In this document: one piece after another, positions 11,527 through 24,824 of the stretch | Numbering within the stretch: the stretch's first letter is position 1 | Layout of the letters: every line of letters begins with the position of its first letter | Assembly (NCBI RefSeq): GCF_008831285.2 | Contig: NC_045144.1 | Span: 21,033,716 to 21,097,715, forward strand | Length of the DNA: 64,000 nt | Direction: 5' to 3' | DNA from: Nymphaea colorata | Taxonomy: Eukaryota; Streptophyta; Magnoliopsida; Nymphaeales; Nymphaeaceae | Made by a program: the position numbers and the translations under genes | The notes under the pieces: generated by a model | What the model was told of the DNA's origin: nothing | Databases searched by the model: none | What the model saw: the letters and a program-made list of their open reading frames with translations, nothing else

Positions 11527-11835
11527 TCAGGCCAAAAGTAACCGGCGGCAAGGTGACGAAACCAGCATCCGAACGTTGAGAAGAAGGATCCGATGAATAG
11601 AGAGAGACCATTTGGAGTAGGCGGAGAGTGTGGAAAGCGAGGACGACCGATCGGTCCTCAACGGGAGGGAGTGGCGAAGGACCTCAGGGAGGACGTCGGC
11701 GGCCGCCACGGAGGAGGAAGCTGGTGGGGAGGACGACGGAGAAGGAGGAGAGGGGAGTCTCTGAGCGAGACGAGCCGCAGCATGCTTGGACTCCTGAAGG
11801 AAGAAGGAGCCCTCCTTGCTCGCCAAGAAGCTCAT
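11527..11835 (-). pseudogene. First-exon fragment of a conserved-looking plant protein, copy 1
   Basis: Read on the minus strand from ATG at 11835, it encodes MSFLASKEGSFFLQESKHAA followed by a Pro/Ser-rich stretch and a DVLPEVLRHSLPL segment. Relative to the copy at 38809-39189, about 30 bp is missing near the end, so the last residues are out of frame. A donor-like AAG|GTTGAG remains at the 3' end. No second exon was found. I do not know the protein; the N-terminus looks like a genuine exon 1. Likely a duplicated gene fragment, not a working gene. Confidence 0.55.
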
Positions 11836-11850
11836 CTCCCTCCCTTCCAT

Positions 11851-12310
11851 ATATATATAGTGATCATTTTTTTGTGAATTCAAACCTTGATGGGGTTGAG
11901 GTTTTATTCTTACTCATCTCCTTCACCCGGAAATACTTGATTAATAGGTTTTATACTTTGACACATTTACAAAGTAAAAAAAAAAAAACTCGCAATGAAA
12001 TGTTAAGATTTAAATTATGTTAAACATACAATTGATTATAGAGTATAAATCACCTAAAATAACACAGCCATTTAATTGAAGTCATTCGTAGTTAAGAGAA
12101 AAAAAATGTATAAATTAATATTAAATGAAAAAAAATGTCAATCACTTTTTTCATGTTGGATTGAACAGCTCTCATTAGAGGGTTGGGTGGCTCTCACGAA
12201 AAAAAATACTTGTTCTTTTTATTTTGTCTTAACTGTTCATTGTGATGAATTAAATGGTTTGATTAAATGTTTGGGTGACTTTAAAAACATTAAAATGTTA
12301 TTCACTTTGC

Positions 12311-12371
<61 letters not shown>

Positions 12372-12925
12372 GTACGGACGGAAGCATGTATGCAAGAGAA
12401 ACAAACTCAAAACATCTGAAAAACATTGAAACGGGAGAGCAAGTATCCTGTTGCAATTTTCTTCTCTTGAGTAAAAAGAAAAAGTTTCCTGCTTCCGAAA
12501 CGCGCCCTTGGAGAGGGAAAAACTTCGTAAACCTTCAAAGCGCTGGGCTCCAAATGTAACCCCAATCTCCCTCAACAACAAGCCGTCTTCTGCCACCTTT
12601 ACTCAACCAAGAGCGACAATGGCAGCGCCCTAAAAAGGAGGGGCAGCAGCCTGCAGCAGGCCTCTCCTTGACTCGTTGGTCTACCCGGTTGGAGGCTGTC
12701 GAGTGCTGACGCCATGGGTATCCGCTCTCACTATATTTTCTGCCCACTCTCTTGATAATCACTGGTTGCATGACGCCCTTGTGCTGCCCTGTTCTCTCTT
12801 TCTTCCTCTTTGGTTTGTGTTTTTGCTTTATATGTCCTCTGAGGTCTGTGGGTGATGCACGCCTCAGTACCTGATGGGTCAGTTCTTGGGGAGGTTGCAG
12901 GGAGAGGGAGGGAAAGAGGGTTCAC
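11851..12925 (+). repeat. Detached copy of the PP2A B' upstream region and leader
   Basis: This stretch matches 58271-59470 closely, from the TGATCA...TGAATTCAAACC block through to GGGAAAGAGGGTTCAC. It has its own (TA)n tract at 12313-12369 and lacks about 130 bp present at 58655-58785. The match stops abruptly at 12925, and what follows is unrelated instead of the PP2A coding exon. It therefore carries a possible promoter and 5' leader without the gene. It is joined tail-first to the inverted exon fragment at 11527-11835. Confidence 0.8.
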
Positions 12926-13145
12926 ATGTCCAATCCAAATTCAGACACGAAGCCGAGTATTGGAGCTAGGCTCCTATCAATTATTGAGTGGTGGGACAAA
13001 TGCACCCACAAATAGTAAACTCTCTTCCCCTCTATCCTCATCCAGTGTTTGTGCACAAGCCCCAAACAAACTTATAGGTTGTGTGGTGCATATGATTAGA
13101 CAACCTATCATTTATCACAAGTAATTTCATTGGAAAAGTTATATG

Positions 13146-13257
<112 letters not shown>

Positions 13258-14789
13258 TAGACCTTTCAAATATAATTCAATTTTTTTTTTTTAATCTAAC
13301 TTCACCAATATGATGTTAATGATAGGTTGATGCAAAATATATGAAATAATCTTACCGACATATTCACGTTTGTTCATTTTGACGTTTTTTTTTCAAAATA
13401 ACAGTATTATTTACCTTTTTCGGCTGACTTTTTTTTTCAGCGCTTTTTTTTAAAAAAAAAAAGAAAGAAAACGGATCTTTGGTGACTAGTTTCAAGTGAT
13501 ATGAAGAAGGGAGAACTTTGAATTAGGGGTTGTCATTTGAACCGTTTTATCGTAATTTTATTCAAATTAAGTTTCTGCCAATAAGTAAAGAAAGAAAAAG
13601 AAAAAATAAATTCACTCTACAGTCGTCAATGGAAACATTCGAATATGATACGGCTATTACCACAGCCAACAATTTGAATATTGCTTATAATATTGATCTC
13701 TGATCGAACATAGGTTCATTTAAGAACACATCCGAATCCAGATTCAAATTTTTACTGGAAATCATATTAAAATGGTCGGAAAATAAGACTCTTGTCAGTC
13801 AGTAAAGGGATCTTGATATGCAATACAGGTAAACCTAGAGAGAAAATGAGAGAAAGAGCCGATAAAATGGAAATATATAACAAAATTTTAATACAAGAAG
13901 TTCTCTGAGTACAAAAACAATCCACAAAAAATAAACCGCAAAAACAAAATCATGAAGAAGAAATATACAATACAATGCACAGAAAAATAAGATAGAAAAG
14001 AAAGGCGGAGCGGCACAGTCACTCAGCCGCAAACGAACAACGGCGCTTCAACCAAATAGCAAACTGAACATCCCCTTACACATGATATTGTTTGAGAGAA
14101 AAAAAAAGAGATCCTTGAAAATGATATTGTTTACTGAGAGAGCCAGTGGATCCAAAAAGGAGAATGGGTACATTTGTGATTCGTGGGGCCCGGACATAAT
14201 TGATCCGAAATGGAAGTATCTGTCAGTGGCTGAGGAGAGATTGGAACTAGTCATCGTTTAAACGGCATCGGTGTTGTCCGATTATTATAACAACAACATC
14301 AAGAAGTGATGGGTCCTTCCTTCGTTGTTCTTTTTTGAACTTGCTTTTCATTCGTTGTCGTTGTCCAACAATTTCACCTCAAATGCTTGTGAAAACCTTA
14401 TCAACTAAAATAGTTTTAATTTTTAAGTGTTGTCACACATTAGACATGACATAGGAAGAGGTACTTTGAATAATATTAACCAGACATGGATTTCCAGCAC
14501 AATTTTTATTATAAAGTCGATCAATTGAATCACGCCACGGAAAATACGCACTAAACTTAATAAAACACGATTTACTGAGGACCAACTCTTTATGCTACAA
14601 ACAAGAAACTACTGACACGCAAGTTGAAGAGTAACAGAAATGGCATCTTGAAGCACCGACACATGCGTTGTATCTTGAGGAATGAAAGGTTGAGTGGAGG
14701 CTTCGACCAAATCTTGCTCACCTGAAAGTGATTAATTTTTAATATATAATGATCCTAACTAAATCATGTATACGATCTCTGTTGGCTGC

Positions 14790-14993
14790 CACGTGGCAAC
14801 TAAAGCCCAAGGTTGGATGTCTTGCCTCAATCTGAAGCCAGTTGTTGATTATGGTGTTTGCAATGACACGTGTCACAGTCAGGATGCGCGCTTCATGCTC
14901 AAGATTTCATTATTAATGACTTTCTATGCCACTGGATCTCGCTTCCAAATGTCAACTAAATCTTAAGGCGGGCCAATCCAATCATGCCACGTG
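14790..14993. promoter_or_regulatory. Cluster of three G-box cores
   Basis: CACGTG occurs at 14790-14795, 14867-14872 and 14988-14993, two of them as CCACGTGG and ACACGTGT palindromes. G-boxes bind bZIP and bHLH factors in plants. No gene is visible within 3 kb, so a role is speculative; the cluster could be chance or a relic promoter. Confidence 0.3.
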
Positions 14994-17985
14994 TAACTCC
15001 AAGATGAAAAACAAAATTATTAACAATAATTTTTAATATGGTTGTGATTGATAACTTCAGATCTTAGATCCGAGGTAGATCTAAGATCTATTTAGTATGA
15101 GACTCCCAGCATAAATCTTTCTTAGATTGGATGGGAGTGATATCAAACCTTTAACTCTGTGAATCTAAGCTTTTCAATGATTTCCAATCACTTTATATCT
15201 CAATTTTGAATCTATCAAACACCTCTTAAGTGTTGACCATCATTAGGGGAGGTACTTGTTGGCTGGGGTGGGCCACTGCCCACACCAGCCCATCAAAATT
15301 CATTATAATGACTTTAAATTTATACCAAGTGCCCACACCAAAGTTGTGTCACTTACACAAATGTCCCATTGATGAAAAATCTGGCTTTGCAATCCTGCCA
15401 TCTAAAAACCCTTGATTTAATATTTTAAACATTAAAAAAAAAAGTTGCTCGAAATTAACAAATCACTACGCATTTTGTAAACTTCATCCAATAGCTACAC
15501 AATTTTCATGTTATTTCTCAAAACTAGTATTGACTTTAAAATCTTAAAAATCGATGGTTAAATAATAAACATGTCACCTTGATCGAAATTGTTGGGAAAA
15601 AAACATTTAAAAATTGTTGTGAGAATCCACACAGGAAGGCTTCCATTCGTTAATTGTTAGTTCCTTGAGTAGCTTTTTGTAATATTCTATAATAATTTTC
15701 TCTACCACCTATTTCCTCTTCAACTTGCAAGCATGGTATTGGTGGGTTCGCTAAGGGTCGTTTGTCAATAAGACTCTTCATGAGTATTTCATAAATCTAA
15801 CCAATCTTTAGGTTAGATTCATAAATATATGTCCAAGTGATTTATGAATTTGCTCTAAAAATTGAGACAAGATTCATAAAACACTCACAAAAATCTTTTT
15901 ATTACTAAATAATCTCTAATAAATATGTGCCCTAGAAACCAATTTATGCATTATGGGCTTTCATAAAAAGCCTTGAAATGAACAACCTCTTTTATGGCAC
16001 ACATGCTCATGGGGCTCCAAGTGCCCTCCTAATGCCGGTCCATAGCAAACAACCTCCTTCCCACATCAAATTTTTTAATGTCGCTTAATGGTGCCTTGAC
16101 GTCTCAGGACAACCAATAGGAACTCGCCGTGTAAGACTGGCGAACAAATGGGAGGCTATGCATGTGACAAGTGGTTGGAATGTTGGTCCCTCTCTCCTAT
16201 CTTTTTTGGGTTTGGGAACAAAGAAAATTTGCCCTTGGGCTGTTTTCTCTCATGTTATAACAACAAGTTGATTTCATTAGAGTGATGGTTCCCTTTGGAC
16301 CTCCCTAAGTTATACTTCATTAATGTGAATTTGTTTGATTCAATAATGTAATGAAATCTTTTGCATTTATTATATCTTCAATTATTAGTTTCACCTTTTG
16401 AATAATGAAAATTCTTTTTATTTGGTGACTTATAATAATTGTAATTTAAATGTTTCAAGGGGCATAGTGTATAGTTGGCCGGGTTAAAACATTGTTAATA
16501 GTAGGTATGTAGTTCAAAACAGTGGGTGTAGCTCAAGACCTCAAAGTCACATAAAATAAAAAGGAACATTTGAACTTCTTCCGGACAATTGAATGAACCT
16601 CCTACTCACCCAAAAAAATATTGTAATTAAAATAAAGCTTGTATTTGTGAAATTATTTGATTGACTAAAATGCCCCTACGACTTGTATCCTCTATAAGGG
16701 CAAAAGTGGTACAGAGTAAAAATTGTCCCTACAAGACACCTAAATCGACCTCTCTATTGATTAGCAACTAGCCTGCCATGGAGACTTGAACTTGCATTCT
16801 CAAGCTCAAAGTTTACTCTATCCCATGACACTTGTGCATTTTCTTCATTTTTTATTCCATGAGTAAATGAATCATGTGTTAATTTGAAGTTATGATGAAT
16901 CATCTCACAACCAAAATGTTCACACGGATAAATTTTATACTTTTCATGCATATAATTTAATAAATATATATGTGGGTAGGACCCAATGCTTAATGTTGTT
17001 AAGGTTATTAGATGGTTAAACATAAAAAGTGTGACTGGAAGTATCATAGATTATTACTAAGAAATATATGATTTTTAAATTTTAACCAACTAATTAAAGG
17101 CGTGCCAATTATCCACAAAAAAATTGAATGATGCCACAAGAAGAGTACTCATAAGATAATTTATATGGGCATACAGATGAAAATCTTTTTTAAGAATTTA
17201 GTTGGTAAAAGGAAATTTACGTCCGTGTCTCGGTTTGAGATTCAGATGAAAGATTACACTTCAGTATTCAGAACAAATTTACTTCATATGATGCCTTGAA
17301 AGGGTTGGACAAGCTGTGGCTCAGTATTTGTTCTTCAAAACCAGGTAAATTTGTTCTCATTACGAAGTGGTCAATAATCTGTTTCAGGTGACAATATTTA
17401 AGGGCATTCACTCTGTTAGCTCATTTTGTTAAGTTATAATTAAGGGCATCCTTGATGGGTTATGAGACAAGGTCTGGCATTTTATAGAAGCACATTCATC
17501 ATGTCTCGGTTTTCATAGTGAGCTGCACCTGTTCCGTACTTCCATGTTGCTGATGACTGGCGGGTCCAACTAAGTCACTTGGCCAAGTTTTAACAACTTT
17601 AAGTGAGCGCTTTAATTTAGAAGAAGCTATCTAATAAAATGTCTCTTGTAAGCCAAGAACTAACTTATAAGTCAAATAAAGTACCTGAGGCTACAACTGT
17701 GCTATACTCATTCATTGTGTAATAAGAAATAGAACGGCTAAGCATACTGTGATTTGTTCCAAATACTTCATGACTTGCCATCCATTGATCAAAAAGCAAA
17801 TCAAGAAGAACAGCTCCCATACACTAAGCACATAAATCAATCAGACAGTGTTTGAGAAATGCACTTGTAAAAGTATATTATGAATGTCCATATTAGTGTA
17901 CATGGACAGCATGTTTACAACTTTACATATATAAAACTAGAAAATTTGACTTTGCCATATTATAGTTGGGTTCTGCTTGACTTGA

Positions 17986-18725
17986 GTTGTCATAGTTTAC
18001 AGAAAATTTCAAGCCTAGTGATGTTGTTAAGAGGCTTGATGGTGCATTCTGGTACTCCAATGACGACAATGAAGAATTTATATGGAATCATTTTACTGAA
18101 AATTATCAACACATTAATTTGTTTTGGAAAATCATTTGATCTGAACTGAAAAAGAAAAATCCACGAGTCTTCTTCCAAGAAAATTCAATCAACGAACCAC
18201 GATAGGAACATCGATCATATTGGAACCGATTCATCTCAGCATATTCTGCAAGATCCATTGAGATTAATACAAAATTGGCTCTGTTATTCGTTTTCCTGGG
18301 TATATATGAATGCTTTAGTTCTCCAATTTCCCAGCGAGAACAAAGATACGAATGCAATCACTGGAATAATCCCAAGATGCCCACTTGAATGAGAGTGCAC
18401 AGAGGTGCATGTATCGTCGATCGTGAAAGAGAGAATGAAGTCACCAACACAAGGTGGAAGATGCGAACACGAGAGAGAGAGAGAGAGAGAGAAGGTTGAG
18501 GGACTTTTTGCCTAAAGTGGGAGCCGAGGTGTGGTAGTTGCAGGCCAGGCAAATTTGAACTAAAATAAAATGTTGCTATATATTTGCATTGTCAATATAG
18601 AACAAGGATAAAAAATTGTTCATCAACGTATGAAATATTATATATCTGATAAAATGTTGATTTACATCTTTAATCAACAAACATGAACGAAGAAGAAAAG
18701 AAGTAGTAAAAATGCATGAAATCTG
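17986..18725 (-). other. 3' flank of B2, homologous to other B flanks
   Basis: Reverse-complement relative of 3060-3760. It includes a (GA)n tract at 18472-18491, corresponding to the (CT)n of the other copies, but no TA microsatellite. It is more diverged than the other copies, matching the greater divergence of the B2 gene. No further gene seen. Confidence 0.6.
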
Positions 18726-19520
18726 TCAGTAATCATCACTCGGCAACTCATGGCGACAGACAGGGCAAGAATGGGCTCGTCGAAGCCATGCCAGGTTGCA
18801 GCCTTCATGAAATTCATGGGAGCAAGGCATTCTAGCCAGGCAGTCTCCTCTACCAACTTCATCCTGGCAAACCACGCACGTATTCTGGCCATTTTCCTCC
18901 GCCTTCTTCCTCTCCAAGGCATCTACGGACCCCTTTGACGCTGGGGCCGGCACCGCCTCGTAAGCAAACAGAGCATCGCGGGCGGCCAACACCTCCAAAT
19001 CGTCGGCAAGATCCATCTCCTCCTGAGCTTCGGTCATGTCTTCGGTCGGATCCTCCAAATCGCCGTCAACATCTTCCGGGAATTCCACTGAGTGATAAGT
19101 AACGGTGGTAGTCAGCGATACCGTCTGAACCTCGCCGGGACTCAACGCAGCCCGGCCATCTCCCGGCTGCAGGATCAAGTCGAACATCTCAATTGCAACA
19201 TGGTCGGCCCAATCGAGAAGCCACCCGCACTGGTGATCGGAGAAGTGTCGCCGGACGTGCTCCGTGATATCCTCTCGTGTCCGCAAGCTGCTGCGGTTCA
19301 CGATGACGGAACTCGTGAACAAGCGGAGACTATGAACAGCCGGAGTCTCCGTTGAACCTCCTTCTTCACCACCACCTTCAGCTCCTCCGGCTTCTGAACA
19401 GAACCTTGTCTGGAAATGCAGATGCACCATTGCTGAAGCCGTCTCGTGATGTGCAGTTCTTGGTTCCGGTGTCGCCACCGTGAAACTTCGAGTTGACGAG
19501 CTAACTATCGTTCTCAACAT
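18726..19520 (-). CDS. B-type RING-H2 protein, 264 aa (B2)
   Basis: Intronless frame on the minus strand from ATG at 19520. It has the same length and domain order as 2265-3059: N-terminal unrecognised domain, acidic segment around residues 149-180, PASK linker, RING-H2 at 215-255 with all eight metal ligands. It differs at about two dozen residues and is the most diverged of the three full-length copies near it. The residue after the sixth ligand is Asn where the others have Ile. It is arranged head to head with the A-type gene at 20949, with 1.43 kb between starts. A TATA-like TTTACATATC on the minus strand lies at 19579-19588. Likely a RING-H2 E3 ligase of unknown substrate. Confidence 0.85.
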   Translation of the reverse strand: MLRTIVSSSTRSFTVATPEPRTAHHETASAMVHLHFQTRFCSEAGGAEGGGEEGGSTETPAVHSLRLFTSSVIVNRSSLRTREDITEHVRRHFSDHQCGWLLDWADHVAIEMFDLILQPGDGRAALSPGEVQTVSLTTTVTYHSVEFPEDVDGDLEDPTEDMTEAQEEMDLADDLEVLAARDALFAYEAVPAPASKGSVDALERKKAEENGQNTCVVCQDEVGRGDCLARMPCSHEFHEGCNLAWLRRAHSCPVCRHELPSDDY

Positions 19521-20948
19521 CTCTCTCTCACTCTCGCTCCCCCTCTCCTGCGTTGCTTAAGCAATTGATCTATGAAGAGATATGTAAAGCAACAACAACG
19601 AAGAAGCTGGAACAGGAAACCCATGCCGCTTGATTTATCTCCATTCTTGTTTAATTCAATATTTTTTCATAGATATATGTGTAGAAGCTGGAACTATATA
19701 GATATATATCTAAATCCAGATGGCAACAACCGTTTACTTGGATAGGATTCGGATGCAGCTTAGACTTGTAGGCGAATATATATGTATCTCTCTAAATCGT
19801 AAGCGGATCTAAATCTGAGATTGGTGTCCTTAGTTATCAGATTGAAATTGCCTCAGCCGTCCTAATTGTCCAAATTTTTTTAAAACTTATCTACTGGCCG
19901 CACCATTTTTAATTTTGAAGTTTTCTCATTTGTTTTCACAAATTTTATATATGGAATTGGAACACATGAATGTATGTTCTAACTGTAGGATATATATCAT
20001 CTTAGTACGCTCACTACTAATTAAACGGAAAATGACATTTGAAGAATTTACATGGAATCATTTTACTTCATGCTAGGATATATATGCTATTTTTACACAA
20101 AACTACCGTTAACCGTTAACGTATTATATTGAATATTTTTGTTTGGCTTATTGTGGCACTTGGATTTTCTTTGGCATTCTTCTTCTGATAAGAGTTGAAG
20201 ATAGGCTTATCTACATAAGGCAGGAAGAAAGCTTATATAAATAAAGTCTATGGTAATGTCTTCTCCAAATTAAGTGAGAAATATGCAGAAATTTATTATT
20301 CGGCAATGGGATAACTTTTCTCCTAATGACAAGGAATTCTCCACTGACCAAACAATGTAATGGATTTTCCTTTGACGGGCATTATTAAATAGTTTATAAT
20401 AATAATAATAACTTTACTTTTCAATCCTATATCAGCCAGCGGGCGGTTTGTTTTGCAGCCAATCTAATTAGAGATGTAAATGGAGTGGATATATCTGATT
20501 ATGGATTAAATTTGATATCCATTTAGTCAGATCTGGTATCAGATTCAAATTCCACGAGCAGATTCCTAACCAAATCTAGGTCCAAGTCCGATGTTTGACT
20601 ACGATCCGACAAATACTTATCGGTTAGATATTGCATTATGTTCAGATAATTATCGGAGGCAACCGTCATAAACTACCGATCTACTAAGGAGCCTGTACTC
20701 AGACTCAGATCTGAATTGGTGTCGGTGGATTCAAATTCTATTCAGTTCTTGTACCAATCACAAAATGGGTTCATCAAGAATGGAGATAAACTCGAACAAT
20801 ATGCCTCTAGACTTCTGCTCTGTGCCGCTTGCTATATATATGTATCTGTTCGTTCATTAATGGGTAAATAAGCACCGCTTCTTTTCTAACCTCATCTTGT
20901 TTACCGCTTCTTTTTCTAACCTCATCTTGAAGAAGAAGAAGGAGAAGG
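19521..20948. other. Divergent intergenic region between B2 and A2
   Basis: The part next to B2 matches other B-gene upstream regions, with only one copy of the 81-bp unit found twice elsewhere. The part next to A2 (from about 20620) matches the upstream region of the inverted A copy at 30392-30720. The middle (about 20090-20610) holds a short (AAT)n run near 20399 and no gene. Confidence 0.6.
20833..20840 (+). promoter_or_regulatory. TATA box of A2
   Basis: TATATATA, 109 bp before the ATG, inside the block GTGCCGCTTGCTATATATA. This block is conserved at the same distance before the A genes at 29765-30391 and 51229-51855. Confidence 0.55.
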
Positions 20949-21575
20949 ATGGCAGAAATGAGGAAAGTGGAGCTGACGCTGGTGGTGGAGCTGTATGACG
21001 AGCAGAGACGTGCGGAGCATGACGGAATAAGGATGTTTGTGCTCTTAGGGGCAGAGACTCATCGTACCACCATGTGCTATTGCTGCTTTGACACGGTAGA
21101 TTCCATTTGGGATCACATCGGACGGCGACTGTGCGCCGGCAGGCCGGCTGCAACTGCCGCACACATGCAGAGCCATGCGTCGGAACTGTGCGGCAGCATC
21201 CAAGAAGCGGTTCGCATCCGTGCACGGCATATTCCAGACGGTGAGCCCATCCAGCTCACCTTCATTCTGCAGCTCTCCCAGGTTTTGCCCGGCCAGGACG
21301 CCGGTGACGGTCTGGAAGCGTCCGAGCCCACAAGGACGGTTCCAGCATCGAAGTCGTCGGTGCATTCGTTGAAGAGAAAGAGAGCGGCCATGGATGGTAA
21401 TGGCGATGATCCGCTAGCAAAGAAGGTCTGCGTCATCTGCCAGGACGAGTTCGGCAAGGAAGGGAGCTTGGCCGCCATGCCCTGCGACCACGAGTTCCAT
21501 GAGAAATGCATCGTTGGTTGGCTCGAACGAGCCCACTCCTGTCCGCTCTGTAGGTTCCGGTTGCCGACCGATTGA
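20949..21575 (+). CDS. A-type RING-H2 protein, 208 aa (A2)
   Basis: Intronless frame ATG 20949 to TGA, likely a single-subunit RING-H2 E3 ubiquitin ligase. Residues 5-112 form an unrecognised domain starting KVELTLVVELYDEQ, with a Cys-rich CYCCF motif at 43-47, WDHIGRRL at 54-61 and a predicted strand IQLTFILQLS at 101-110. A disordered linker with PASK and a KRKR patch (142-145, possible nuclear signal) leads to the RING-H2 at 161-201, which has all eight ligands and the E2-contacting Trp. No signal peptide or membrane segment. A purine-rich leader and a TATA box precede the start. It pairs with B3 downstream and is almost identical to the inverted copy at 29765-30391. Confidence 0.87.
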   Translation: MAEMRKVELTLVVELYDEQRRAEHDGIRMFVLLGAETHRTTMCYCCFDTVDSIWDHIGRRLCAGRPAATAAHMQSHASELCGSIQEAVRIRARHIPDGEPIQLTFILQLSQVLPGQDAGDGLEASEPTRTVPASKSSVHSLKRKRAAMDGNGDDPLAKKVCVICQDEFGKEGSLAAMPCDHEFHEKCIVGWLERAHSCPLCRFRLPTD

Positions 21576-23435
21576 TGTACTCACCAATGTATTTAGGTTA
21601 TACCCATGTTCATTGGGCTCATGACCTACGTTTTTTTCTGATACGAATCATTGATTCATCTGATGTATGAACATTTTAAACCTTATTCTATGTGTAAGAT
21701 GCAGGTTTTTCAAGTAATACAATTTTTGCCTGGAAATCTATTATAAATACTAGTTTGTTCATGGTGGATCTTAGATATTAATTATATATGGAAGCTGGAA
21801 AATTAAAGAAAGACTCGGCTCTGGCCGGGATCCATGGATTTGAACATGAAGATTCATTTACATTTGCTGCAAACACAGCAGTGGAAATTTAAACTCCCTC
21901 TCACCTGCAAATGGTTTCAACACGTCCATTTGATGCACAGATAATTAGATCTAACAAGGATTGAAAATGAGTCAGTTTAGATTTTTCCCATCCTTCTAAC
22001 AAATCGAAATGAATCCGCCTTTTATATGTTCAAGTGGATTCTAGCTTGCAGGGGTTGCGTTCATGTGTTTACCGGCAAAAAGCTCACGATTGTTGGCTTC
22101 ACACAGACAAACTAAACGGTCATCCCGTGGATCTTAATTACCGAGTGTTTTGAAAAACCAGTTCTGCCATTGATAACTTTCTCATGGTTAATCTTGAATT
22201 TAACTTAATGTAAATCGAAGTGATCACTACTAGATTTTTGTTTTATGGTAATTAAAAATATGATTTCATGGTGATATATATATTTTTTGTATACCTTTGA
22301 TCTTGTGGATGGCATAAAAACGAAGCCATTACTGATACCGATCCTTGCCGCGGTATGTGTGGTACGCAGAGCGTTTGAGATTATGGCAAAAACAGTTCTG
22401 TGAGGAAGTTGAAGATATCTAAGTAAACATTAAGTCAATATGATTAAAAAAACTATAACTTATGAACAGTATTACAAAATAATAACTGATAAGCAACATA
22501 CATGAGTACTAGATTCATTTATTTTTAACAAAAAGACTTAGTTCATGTCTTAATGATGTTGTTTAATAGTTAAAATTGATGCTAAATTAAACAGTCTAGA
22601 TTTAGACAATTCCTAGCCGACTCAACGAATTAAGCTGACGATTTGGATCGGCTTGGCCCCGGCTCAGCCTGATCTGTAGCCATACGAGAACATAAGAAGA
22701 AGAAGAACATGATGATGAGATGGAGAACCCAATTGCACGCATTCAGTCAATGTCATTAGCTAAAATTTATGTGGGTCAAGCTCAATTCAATAAAATGATT
22801 CCATGTAAATTCTTCAAATGTCAATTTCCATTTAATTAGTAGTGAGCGTACTAAGATGATATATATCCTACAGTTAGAACATACATTTATGTGTTCCAAT
22901 TCCATAAAAAAATTTTGTGAAAACAAATGAGAAAACTGCAAAATAAAAAATGGTGCGTCCAGTAGATAAGTTTGAAAATAAATGAACAGTTGGGACGGCT
23001 GAAGCAATTTCAATCTGATAACTAAAGACAACTATCTCAGATTTAGATCTGCTTACGATTTAGAGAGATATATATATTCACCTACAAGTCTAAGCTGCAT
23101 CCGAATCCTATCCACGTAAACGGTTGTTGCCATCTGGATTTAGATATATATCTCTATATATTTCCAGCTTCTACACATATATCTATTAAAAAATATTGAA
23201 TTAATCAAGAATGGAGATAAAGCAAGCGGCATGAGTTTCGAGTTCCAGATTCTACACATATATCTATTAAAAAATATTGAATTAACCGAGAATGGAGATA
23301 AATCAAGCGGCATGAGTTTCCAGATCTTCGTGCTTGTTGCTTTATATATCTCTTCATAGATCAATTGCTTAAGCACCGCAGCTCGAGTACTTCCAATCTG
23401 CAGAAGATCAGAGAGGGAGAGCGAGAGAGAGAGAG
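21576..23435. other. A2-B3 intergenic part of the duplicated segment
   Basis: Near-identical to 436-2264 with scattered single-base changes, and to the reverse complement of 27902-29764. The tandem 81-bp units upstream of the B gene recur from 23163. TTTATATATC at 23341-23350 is a probable TATA box. No additional gene seen. Confidence 0.7.
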
Positions 23436-23945
23436 ATGTTGAGGACGACAGTTAGCTCGTTAACTCGCAGTCTTGCAAGAGAGATGTGCGACTTGATCCT
23501 GCAGCTGGGAAGTGGCCGGGCGGCGTTGAGTCCCGGCGAGGTTCAGATGGTATCATTGACTACCACCGTCACTTATCACTCAGAGGAAGTGCGGGAAGAT
23601 GTTGACGGCGATTTGGAGGATCCAACCGAAGATATGACCGACGCTCAGGAGGAGATGGATCTTGCCGACGATTTGGATGAGTTGGCCGCCGGCGATGCTC
23701 TGTTTGCTTACGAGGCGGTGCCGGCCCCAGCGTCGAAGGCGTCCGTAGATGCCTTGGTGAGGAAGAAGGCGGAGGAGAATGGCCAGAATACGTGCGTGGT
23801 TTGCCAGGCTGAAGTTGGTAGAGGAGACTTCCTGGCTAGAATGCCTTGCTCCCATGAATTTCATGAAGGCTGCATCTTGGCATGGCTTCGACGAGCCCAT
23901 TCTTGCCCTGTCTGTCGCCATGAGTTGCCGACTGATGATTATTGA
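23436..23945 (+). CDS. B-type RING-H2 protein with 95-residue internal deletion, 169 aa (B3)
   Basis: The first 12 residues match the other B proteins, then the sequence jumps to the equivalent of residue 110, so 285 bp is missing in frame. This removes most of the N-terminal domain. The acidic segment, PASK linker and complete RING-H2 (residues 120-160, all eight ligands) remain intact. It may make a RING-bearing protein lacking the putative substrate-recognition part, which could behave as a dominant competitor, or it may be drifting toward loss. Its flanks are those of the A-B duplication, and it faces B4 tail to tail across the centre of the inverted repeat. Confidence 0.75.
   Translation: MLRTTVSSLTRSLAREMCDLILQLGSGRAALSPGEVQMVSLTTTVTYHSEEVREDVDGDLEDPTEDMTDAQEEMDLADDLDELAAGDALFAYEAVPAPASKASVDALVRKKAEENGQNTCVVCQAEVGRGDFLARMPCSHEFHEGCILAWLRRAHSCPVCRHELPTDDY

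Positions 23946-24824
<879 letters not shown>

Noticed and set aside
16754-17047. 97-codon minus-strand frame
   Set aside because: AT-driven composition, no domain, no splice or promoter context.
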